64,000 nucleotides of DNA from Nannocystis sp. (lineage in GTDB: Bacteria; Myxococcota_A; Polyangia; Nannocystales; Nannocystaceae): contig JADJRG010000029.1 in assembly GCA_016712315.1 (NCBI GenBank), positions 1 to 64,000 on the forward strand, written 5' to 3'. The notes beneath the pieces were generated by a model. It did no database searches. It was not told where the DNA came from and worked only from the letters and a program-made list of their open reading frames with translations. Numbering within the stretch: position 1 is the stretch's first letter; each line of letters starts with the position of its first letter. Shown here piece after piece: positions 38,237-46,700 of the stretch. The translations under genes and the position numbers were made by a program.

Positions 38237-38417
38237 GGCTCCCCCGTGCACACGGGGATCGACCGCCAGGGGATCCAGCGCGCCGCGGCCGCGCTCGGGG
38301 GCTCCCCCGTGCACACGGGGATCGACCGCCGCCGCGGGCGCGTGCTCGGCTGTCAGATCCGGCTCCCCCGTGTACACGGGGATCGACCCGGGCGCACACG
38401 CCCACATTCACGCGGTG
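38237..38417 (+). CRISPR. CRISPR array 1, three repeats beyond the relic
   Basis: Repeats at 38237, 38300 and 38361; the third carries GTGTACACGG. Spacers are 35 and 33 nt. The last spacer begins at 38389 and is interrupted after 29 nt by IS copy 2; with 39693-39696 it adds to 33 nt. Confidence 0.9.
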
Positions 38418-38478
38418 TGAACCTGCCCCGATCCAGTGGACACCCTCGATGAGTCGGAAGTAGAGAGGGTGCAAGGCC

Positions 38479-38772
38479 ATGAGCAAGAAGAAGAGACGAA
38501 TTTTCACGCCGGAGCAGAAGGCCGAGGCGGTCAAGATCGTGAGGACCGCGGGCAAGCCAGTCGGGCAGGTTGCCCGCGAGATGGGCTTGACAGAGACCGC
38601 TCTGCGGAACTGGGTGAGGCAGGACGAGATTAACCGCAACCCGAACCCGCAGGGACCGCTGACGACGGACGAGCGGGCCGAGCTCGCCCGGCTGCGCAAG
38701 GAGCTCAAACGGGTCGAGATGGAGCGAGATTTCTTAAAAAAAGCGGCGGCCTTCTTCGCCAGGGACACGTGA
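38479..38772 (+). CDS. IS3-family OrfA (copy 2)
   Basis: 97 aa with the same protein sequence as copy 1: helix-turn-helix plus zipper helix, with the A7 slippage run at 38736-38742 near the 3' end. Confidence 0.92.
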   Translation: MSKKKRRIFTPEQKAEAVKIVRTAGKPVGQVAREMGLTETALRNWVRQDEINRNPNPQGPLTTDERAELARLRKELKRVEMERDFLKKAAAFFARDT

Positions 38773-39658
38773 GCATCTTCGAGGTGATCGCGGCGGAGGA
38801 GGCCGACTTCCCGGTCAAGATGATGTGCGAGCTGCTCGAGGTCGCGAGGAGCGGCTACTACGCGTGGAAGGGGCGCGATCCTCGGAGAGGGCGAAGGAGA
38901 ACGAGGCGTTGACCAAGGAGATCGAAGTGATCCACGGAGAGAGCAGGAAGACCTACGGCAGCCCGCGAATCCGCGAGGAGCTACGCGCACGCGGTCGCAA
39001 GGTCAGCCGCAAACGAGTGGCGAGGATCATGCGGCAGAAGGGCATCTACGGCCGCCAGAAGCGAAAATTCAGGAATACCACCGACTCGAACCATAAACAC
39101 CCCGTGGCCGACAACGTCCTCGCTCGCAACTTCACCGTCGACAAGCCCGACAAGGTCTGGGTGGCCGACATCACGTACGTTTGGACCCTCGAGGGGTGGC
39201 TCTACCTGGCGGTGATCATCGACCTCTTCTCGCGCCGCGTCGTCGGCTGGTCGATGGCCGAACACATGCGCGCCGAGCTGGTCCAGGACGCGCTGAGGGC
39301 CGCCCTGGGGCATCGTGAGCGGTCGGAGGATGGGCTCCTCTTCCACTCGGACCGGGGCTCTCAGTACGCCGCGAACGACTACCGCGAGGCCCTGCGCGCG
39401 GCGGGCATCGAGTGCAGCATGAGCCGCAAGGGCGAGTGTTGGGACAACGCCGTCGCCGAGAGCTTCAACAGCACGCTCAAGACGGAGCTGGTCCACCGGA
39501 CGATCTTCCTCTCGCGAGCGACCGCGAAGACGACGATTGCGGAGTGGATCGAAGTGTTCTATAACCGCCAGCGTCGCCACTCGACGATCGGATACTCAAC
39601 CCCGGTCGCCTTCGAGGAGAGCTTCTACGCCGGGACAGTGGCGAAGCAGGCGGCATAA
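38769..39658 (+). CDS. IS3-family OrfB transposase (copy 2), frameshifted
   Basis: Same protein as copy 1 with the DDE residues intact, and the same one-base frame break near 38877-38883 (here CCTCGG instead of CCCCGG). The base difference shows that the two copies were read separately, so the shared break was probably inherited before the second transposition. Confidence 0.85.
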
Positions 39659-39689
39659 CCACGGTGTCCACTTTTTCGGGGCAATCCCA

Positions 39690-39944
39690 GTGATCGGGCT
39701 CCCCCGTGCACACGGGGATCGACCCGCACCGCTATCCAGATCGCCGCAGGGGCTTGCGGCTCCCCCGTGCACACGGGGATCGACCGTGATCGGCACCGTC
39801 GATCGACCGTGCTCGATCACGTCTCGCGAGGCGGCGACGAGGGCTCCGATCCGCGGGCTCCCCCGTGCACACGGGGATCGACCGGGCGAGCCCCCTCCGC
39901 ACCCGACCGACGCCCAGGCTCCCCCGTGCACACGGGGATCCCAC
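39690..39944 (+). CRISPR. CRISPR array 1, trailer repeats after IS copy 2
   Basis: Repeats at 39697, 39758, 39856 and 39917. The spacing 39786-39855 is 70 nt and contains a repeat remnant (GATCGACCG). The 39917 repeat ends GGGGATCCCACC, a degenerate handle typical of the trailer end. Confidence 0.88.
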
Positions 39945-40531
39945 CCGGGGCAATGGCCGGCGCGCGGGCGCGGGGGGTCGATCCCCGTGTGCACGGGGGA
40001 GCCCCGCGCCCGATCGTCCAGTCGACGATGACCGTCGGTCGATCCCCGTTCTGTGCCTCCTCCAGGCCGACCTCGTCCGCACCCTCGGCGAGCCCCTGAG
40101 GGCTGCCCTCCGCGGCCTCCTCGCCTACCTCGGCCAGCCATCTGCGGCCGGTGAGCAGCCCTTCGCCAAGCACACGGGGATCGACCCAACCTCACGAGCG
40201 CCTTCGCCCTCCCCCGTGCACACGGGGATCGACCGCTCGGCTGGGACAACACGCGGGGCCATGGGGCGTCTCCCCCGTGCACACGGGGATCGACCCGACA
40301 CCCTGATCGTCGTGTCGGCGACGCGCCAGGCTCCCCCGTGCACACGGGGGATCGACAGCGCTTGCCACACGGCGGGCGCCGCGTCCCGCGGCTCCCCCGT
40401 GCACACGGGGATCGACCCTTGCCACACGCTGGTCCGACACGAGCTAGCGCGGGAGGGTCGGTCCCCGTGTGCACGGGGGAGGGCGAAGGCGCTCGTGAGG
40501 TTGGGTCGATCCCCGTGTGCACGGGGGTGCC
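39945..40531. CRISPR. Scrambled, partly inverted trailer of array 1
   Basis: Direct repeat copies, some degenerate, lie at 40170-40187 (partial), 40207-40234, 40268-40295, 40329-40357 (extra G) and 40390-40417. Inverted copies lie at 39976-40003, 40037-40049 (partial), 40456-40481 and 40504-40527. The first two inverted copies are separated by exactly 33 nt (40004-40036), so at least one repeat-spacer unit has been inverted rather than merely decayed. Confidence 0.85.
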
Positions 40532-40553
40532 GCTAGGGTAGGCCGAGGATACG

Positions 40554-41303
40554 CTATCGTCCGCGGCGGCACCATCGCGTCGACACTCTCAATTTTGCCT
40601 GGTTTTTGCCTGGTTCTGGGCAAACGGCGGGAACTCGGAGCCCCTCGGGGGAAAAGGCGACCCCCGCCAGAACGCCCGAATTCGTGGGATTGCAGCCGAT
40701 CTGTTGGCTGAGGGGCGTTCGGGTGGGGGGCGGGGCTGATAGCGGCTTAAAATCGCGGTGGAGGAGCCCGGCGAGGTGCGCGGCCGCGAGCCCGCGGCCG
40801 GCCTCGATCATGACCTCCAAGACCTCGGCCGTCGCCCTCGGCGCCGCCTGCAGCCAGGCGTCGAGGGTGAGGCCGTCGACGTGCTCCATCGCTAGCCAGA
40901 CGCAGCTATCAGCCTCGCCGACGTCGTAGATCGCGACCACGTTGGGATGCGCGAGCCGGGCGAGCGCGTGGGCCTCACGGATCAAGCGCGCGCGCGCCTC
41001 GCTGTGGCTGCGCGAGCGGCCGCCCGCGAGCTGGGGGCTGAGGAGCTTGAGCGCGACCTTGCGATCGAGCTCCGGGTCGTAGGCCGCGTAGACGACACCC
41101 ATGCCGCCCGCGCCGAGCTCGCTGACGACGACGTAGCGGCCGACGACCGCGCCGAGCGCGAGGCGGGCGGCCTTGCTCGCGCTCCGTCGCGGGCCCTTCG
41201 GCGCGGCGACGAGCGCCTCTGGGGGCGCCTCGTCGCCCACCAGCGTCGCCGCGAGCGCTTCGCCTGGGCCGGTCGCGTCGCCGATAGCTCGATCGTGCTC
41301 CAT
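40554..41303 (-). pseudogene. Ser/Thr protein kinase truncated after HRDFKP (kinase A)
   Basis: Starts MEHDRAIGDATGPGEALAAT. The kinase N-lobe is complete: glycine loop ELGAGGMGVVYAAYD, VALKLL lysine, IREAHALARLAHPN (helix C Glu), then GLLHRDFKP. At 40743 homology stops; the following residues (LSAPPPTRTPL) replace the catalytic-loop Asn, the DFG motif and the whole C-lobe. A hairpin (arms 40661-40677 and 40713-40729, 35-nt loop) lies 13 bases after the break. No kinase activity is expected. Kinase B at 51.6 kb is broken at the same codon. Confidence 0.85.
40661..40729. repeat. Inverted repeat after truncated kinase A
   Basis: Arms CCCCCGCCAGAACGCCC (40661-40677) and GGGCGTTCGGGTGGGGG (40713-40729) pair at 15 of 17 positions around a 35-nt loop. 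It could be a terminator for the truncated kinase or the end structure of a small mobile element. Confidence 0.65.
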
Positions 41304-41367
41304 CGTGCCCTCCCGTCGACCCCAGAAGACTCCTCGATCTCTGGCGTCGCGCCACTGACCTTCGTCG

Positions 41368-41865
41368 TCACCCTAGCACCACCAGGAGACGATCAGGCCG
41401 CCTTGACCGCGGGCCTCCGGCGCCAGCGACCTCTTCGCTACGGCGACGGCCTTCGACCCGGCGTGATCTCGAGCGCCGCCGCGAGGGCGCGCCGCTGATG
41501 CGCGGCGGTGAGAGCAAGGCGAGCCTCACCGCCTGGCGTGACTGCGCCGACCATGAGGCCCTCGTGTACGCGCGCCATGCCGCGGAGCAGAGCTCCGTGT
41601 CGCCCTCCTCGGCGAGGAGCCGGTACATCGTCCGCGCGCTGCACACCCACCGGCCTCGGGTGAGCAGGATCGCCACGATCGCCTCCGGCGCCTTGTCGAC
41701 GCACTCCTCGCTGTGCAGGAGGTCGAGGACGGTCGCGCGCTCGGCCGCATCCAGTGCCCGCTCAGGGCTTCTGCGTGGGCCCCTGCGAGGCGCTGGCGTC
41801 TCGCGGCGACGACGGTACACCGTCGCCCGCGCGACGCTGGCGACCAGGGGTTTCCTGACGCCAGG
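41368..41865 (-). pseudogene. Transposase fragment (IS3-like N-terminal region)
   Basis: VASVARATVYRRRRETPAP, LDAAERATVLDLLHSEECVD and RGRWVCSARTMYRLLAEEGD form the helix-turn-helix part of an IS3/rve-type transposase. The frame then degenerates and no DDE core follows. The upstream end is cut by the first repeat of array 2 at 41866. Remnant of an element lost by deletion. Confidence 0.65.
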
Positions 41866-42980
41866 ACTTCAATGGGGCCTCCCTAAAGGAAGGGAGGAGG
41901 GCACTTCACGGTGGGGGGCGCCATCACTCGAACGTCGGCCGACTTCAATGGGGCCTCCCTAAAGGAAGGGAGGAGGGGAAGGGCGCCCGGGCCGGCGCCA
42001 AGGCTGCGCGTCAGCTTCAATGGGGCCTCCCTAAAGGAAGGGAGGAGGGATCGTGTTACGCGACACGATCAAATCGTGGACCCCGCTTCAATGGGGCCTC
42101 CCTAAAGGAAGGGAGGAGGGGCCCATCAGGGCGCATCCAGACCAACAATTACAACATTGGGCTTCAATGGGGCCTCCCTAAAGGAAGGGAGGAGGGGTGA
42201 AGCTGGGCATTTGCTTTCGCTCCGAATACAGCTGCTTCAATGGGGCCTCCCTAAAGGAAGGGAGGAGGGCCCGATCGCATTCTCTCTGCTTCGTGAGAAG
42301 CGGTTGCTTCAATGGGGCCTCCCTAAAGGAAGGGAGGAGGGTGTCAAGCACGCGATCCTCGGCAACCCACAGGAGGATCGCTTCAATGGGGCCTCCCTAA
42401 AGGAAGGGAGGAGGGAGCCGGGGGTCGTGTCGCTCAGCTACCCCGTCCTCGCCGCTTCAATGGGGCCTCCCTAAAGGAAGGGAGGAGGGGCGTGAAAACT
42501 TGTAGGCCACAGACCACCGGGCCATGGCTTCAATGGGGCCTCCCTAAAGGAAGGGAGGAGGGGGCCGCTGCATCGTCTGCCAGAGTAGGATATGAAAAGC
42601 TTCAATGGGGCCTCCCTAAAGGAAGGGAGGAGGGTGCATCGCCACGGTATGAGCCGCGGCCGCGCGTGTGCTTCAATGGGGCCTCCCTAAAGGAAGGGAG
42701 GAGGGGGGCACTCGCTGGGTGGCCGGGCACCACACGCCCAGCCTGGCTTCAATGGGGCCTCCCTAAAGGAAGGGAGGAGGGATGCTCATCGAGCACTGGA
42801 TCGGGCTCGCCCTCGAGCTTCAATGGGGCCTCCCTAAAGGAAGGGAGGAGGGGGCCGAGGTCGACCCCCGTGATCACCTCGCACGGGTAAGCTTCAATGG
42901 GGCCTCCCTAAAGGAAGGGAGGAGGGCCAGGAGAGAGGCGGGCGAGCTGCTGAATATGAGCCGCTTCAATGGGGCCTCCC
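41866..42980 (-). CRISPR. CRISPR array 2, trailer-side block (15 repeats plus one interrupted)
   Basis: 36-nt repeats starting GCTTCAATGGGGCCTCCCTA and ending AAGGAAGGGAGGAGGG on the plus strand, period about 72-75. The first two (41866, 41942) begin with A instead of G. Read on the minus strand the repeat ends CCCCATTGAAGC; an 8-nt ATTGAA(A/G)C 5' tag is common in type III and several type I systems, so transcription is probably leftward. The sixteenth repeat (42963-42980) is cut after CCTCCC by an intron. Confidence 0.94.
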
Positions 42981-43725
42981 GTGCGCCGGTCAAAGCCGGC
43001 GAGGTGAACAGGTGAAAGTCCGAACAACGAAAGGAAGAGCCAGCCACGTTGACCCCGAGTCATGCGTCGGCGCCCGTGAGGGCGGCGGCGAAGCGTTGAC
43101 AGGGGAGGTGCGGGCCGGGTATGGAGCCGCGAAAGACATGCCCTCGAGCGCGAGCGCGAGGCCCTTCGGAGTGCCGACGCAGTGGGAGAATGCGGAAGGC
43201 CACACCGGGCGCGCCGTCATGGCGAGGTGCGACCGGACTCCGCGCGGTCAGAGACCCCGAGCACGTACCGAATCACCTCGCGCGGAAACCGGGAGATCTC
43301 GCGCCCGCCTGTGATTTGCGAAAACGCAGGCCGCATCGGGAAGTCTGAGGACGTACGCCGATGACGCACGGACGTGAGAAGTCGGACAGGGTCGTAGTAC
43401 CGAGGAAGTCGCCGAACAACGCCGGCACACCGGCCGCGGAGGTGATGGAGGAAAGGACCCTGGCCAAGGGAACTCGCGAGAGCGTAACGCGCCCCGGACG
43501 CAGAGCCGGACATGCACGCAAAGCGCGCTCTTGCGGGTACGTCGAGCAGCGAAGAGGGACAGGAAACAGCGCTTCACTGCGCTCCTGCACCACATCTACG
43601 ACATCGAGCACTTGCGGCTCGCCTACCTCGCACTGAAGAGGGATGCGGCAGCGGGGATCGACGGTGAGACGTGGAGGTGCTACGGCGAGCGCCTGGAGGA
43701 CAACCTCCGGGACTTGTCCATGCGT
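42981..43725 (+). mobile_element. Group II intron, 3'-truncated, inserted in a CRISPR repeat
   Basis: Begins GTGCGCCGGTC directly after CCTCCC of a repeat, followed by GTGAACAGGTGAAAGTCC, the usual start of bacterial group II introns. About 450 bases of structured RNA region precede the reverse transcriptase start. The element stops within the RT N-terminus; intron domains V-VI and the rest of the RT are missing. The right boundary is approximate: 43726-43760 has the length of a spacer and 43761 is an intact repeat. It runs antisense to the inferred array transcript. Confidence 0.75.
43446..43725 (+). pseudogene. Group II intron reverse transcriptase/maturase, N-terminal fragment
   Basis: MEERTLAKGTRESVTRPGRR starts the typical leader. 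A frame change near 43530 leads to RVRRAAKRDRKQRFTALLHH, then IYDIEHLRLAYLALKRDAAA, GIDGETWRCYGERLEDNLRD and LSMRL, the RT domain 0/1 region of bacterial intron maturases. Everything after is lost, including the YADD catalytic site, so it cannot be active. Confidence 0.8.
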
Positions 43726-46700
43726 CTACGAAGCGCCGATCGTGCCCCAGGTGTGCCACAGCTTCAATGGGGCCTCCCTAAAGGAAGGGAGGAGGGAAGC
43801 TCGTGCCCCATTCGCCGTCGCCAAGGCAGGGCACGCTTCAATGGGGCCTCCCTAAAGGAAGGGAGGAGGGGTGTACACCCTCACCGCGCTCCGCGGCAGC
43901 GACGAGGGGCTTCAATGGGGCCTCCCTAAAGGAAGGGAGGAGGGTTGATGTCTTGTAAATGTGGTGTGCGCGCTGCTTGCTGCTTCAATGGGGCCTCCCT
44001 AAAGGAAGGGAGGAGGGCTGCGGGCGCGACTCAGGCCCGCGCCGACACTGTCCGCTTCAATGGGGCCTCCCTAAAGGAAGGGAGGAGGGTATCTACTGGA
44101 GCGTCGGTGGATGCTCCGCTTCGGCTTCAATGGGGCCTCCCTAAAGGAAGGGAGGAGGGCGTGAGCTGCCGCGCGGCTTTTGTTTCGTTTTCTATGCTTC
44201 AATGGGGCCTCCCTAAAGGAAGGGAGGAGGGTCGAGATTCAGCATGAAAACCTTCCTAGGGCTTGAAGCTTCAATGGGGCCTCCCTAAAGGAAGGGAGGA
44301 GGGGCTGGGGGCCTGACAGCCGTGGTCAGCGGCGCGGCCAGCTTCAATGGGGCCTCCCTAAAGGAAGGGAGGAGGGGCGGTGAAGGTGCAGCGTAAGATC
44401 TCGGAGGTGGCGAGGGCTTCAATGGGGCCTCCCTAAAGGAAGGGAGGAGGGGACGTCGATCGCCGTGAACTACCAGTTGAGGCGCTTCGAGCTTCAATGG
44501 GGCCTCCCTAAAGGAAGGGAGGAGGGCCCCGCGGCGCCGGGCGGCGTCGGCGTCGGCGAGCGCGCTTCAATGGGGCCTCCCTAAAGGAAGGGAGGAGGGG
44601 CGGCTTCAGCGACGACGCGATCGATCTCGTCTTTCATAGCTTCAATGGGGCCTCCCTAAAGGAAGGGAGGAGGGCAGGCAGCCGAGGGTGCGGACGACCG
44701 CCCCGCGGGCGCCGCTTCAATGGGGCCTCCCTAAAGGAAGGGAGGAGGGTGGTCGTGCTCGAGCAAGACCCCATGTGGGGCTACGTGCTTCAATGGGGCC
44801 TCCCTAAAGGAAGGGAGGAGGGAGGCGCGGGGCGCAAATGGGCGCGCGGTGCGCTTTGTGCTTCAATGGGGCCTCCCTAAAGGAAGGGAGGAGGGCTGAT
44901 CGAACTCCATTCGATCAAGACCTTGGTCGTCCTGCTTCAATGGGGCCTCCCTAAAGGAAGGGAGGAGGGACAAAACCCTAGCTAGCTCGCCTTATGTCGA
45001 TTTCTGAGCTTCAATGGGGCCTCCCTAAAGGAAGGGAGGAGGGAAAGGCTGACGCGCTCTTTCACAGCGGCGCCGCGCTGGCTTCAATGGGGCCTCCCTA
45101 AAGGAAGGGAGGAGGGATCGCTCGCATCCAGGCTCCCCGCCGCCGTGGTAAGGCTTCAATGGGGCCTCCCTAAAGGAAGGGAGGAGGGTCAAAACCTCAA
45201 GATTTACATCATCGCACGTCGTCGGCTTCAAGGGGGCCTCCCTAAAGGAAGGGAGGAGGGATCTACTCCGGAATATTATATAAAATCGCTACCTCGGCTT
45301 CAATGGGGCCTCCCTAAAGGAAGGGAGGAGGGAGCGCTGCAACACGACCTCGGCCGTGGCGGAGTCGTAGCTTCAATGGGGCCTCCCTAAAGGAAGGGAG
45401 GAGGGCCTGAGACCACGGCCGGCACGCCTCCGGCGGATTGGGGCTTCAATGGGGCCTCCCTAAAGGAAGGGAGGAGGGCAAATGCCTCTTCGTCGTCGGC
45501 TTCGAGCGCGGGGCTTCAATGGGGCCTCCCTAAAGGAAGGGAGGAGGGCTTCAACCGGCCGCGCATCGTGCGGCCAAACCTCAGCTTCAATGGGGCCTCC
45601 CTAAAGGAAGGGAGGAGGGCGGCGATCGAGTAGTCGGCGATCGGAGCGCCGAGCTGCTTCAATGGGGCCTCCCTAAAGGAAGGGAGGAGGGCTCCTCCGT
45701 GCCGCGGTGACACGTGAGCGTGAGGTCGACAGCTTCAATGGGGCCTCCCTAAAGGAAGGGAGGAGGGCATCACCGTCACCATCACCGCCCACGGCCACAC
45801 CTAGCTTCAATGGGGCCTCCCTAAAGGAAGGGAGGAGGGGGGAAGGTCCTCGGGATGGTCACGCGGGAGGACTTCGCGGCTTCAATGGGGCCTCCCTAAA
45901 GGAAGGGAGGAGGGAGCGGCCACGACTAACCCCTCACCCGCGGTAGTTGTGGCTTCAATGGGGCCTCCCTAAAGGAAGGGAGGAGGGGACCTCGCGCAAG
46001 ATCATCGGCTCCGTGAGGTGCCCCCGCTTCAATGGGGCCTCCCTAAAGGAAGGGAGGAGGGGTAGACCTCGACGGCGAGACAGCGATCGGCCGCGTAGCT
46101 TCAATGGGGCCTCCCTAAAGGAAGGGAGGAGGGAACACGTTGCGGACGAAGTGATCCGGCACCCCCACCTGCTTCAATGGGGCCTCCCTAAAGGAAGGGA
46201 GGAGGGGACGTAGCAGGCGGGCGCGTCAATGCGGTGAGTAGGTACGCTTCAATGGGGCCTCCCTAAAGGAAGGGAGGAGGGACCTCGCGCAAGATCATCG
46301 GCTCCGTGAGGTGCCCCGCTTCAATGGGGCCTCCCTAAAGGAAGGGAGGAGGGCCGAGCTGCACGCCGTTGCCGTCGTACACGACCCGGAGGCTTCAATG
46401 GGGCCTCCCTAAAGGAAGGGAGGAGGGCATTGGCCGCGGAGAGGCGGGCGGGGTGGACCCTCGCTTCAATGGGGCCTCCCTAAAGGAAGGGAGGAGGGGT
46501 GCTCAAGATCGAGCAAAGTCCGCTAAACCTCGACAGCTTCAATGGGGCCTCCCTAAAGGAAGGGAGGAGGGAAGAATACAAGATGACCAATCTGGGGGGT
46601 GAGATCCGCTTCAATGGGGCCTCCCTAAAGGAAGGGAGGAGGGGCGAGGTTCACTATGCCTTTGACTTCACCTGCAAGGCTTCAATGGGGCCTCCCTAAA

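Larger units (their letters stand above)
38418..39689 (+). mobile_element. IS3-family insertion sequence, copy 2, in a CRISPR spacer
   Basis: 1272 bp, the same element as copy 1 with the same ends, flanked by target duplication GTG (38415-38417 and 39690-39692). The different target duplications show two independent insertions into array 1 spacers, not a duplication of the region. Confidence 0.93.

Noticed and set aside
29069..40531. Long open frames on both strands across array 1 (peptides such as RSPCARGS, SIPVCTGEP, APPCTRGST)
   Set aside because: They arise because the 28-nt repeat has no stop in several frames and spacers are GC-rich; they repeat with the array period and have no gene signals.
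40554..40742. Tail of kinase A after HRDFKP as a real domain
   Set aside because: Residues are Pro/Ser-rich, encoded by the hairpin region, with no kinase C-lobe motif.
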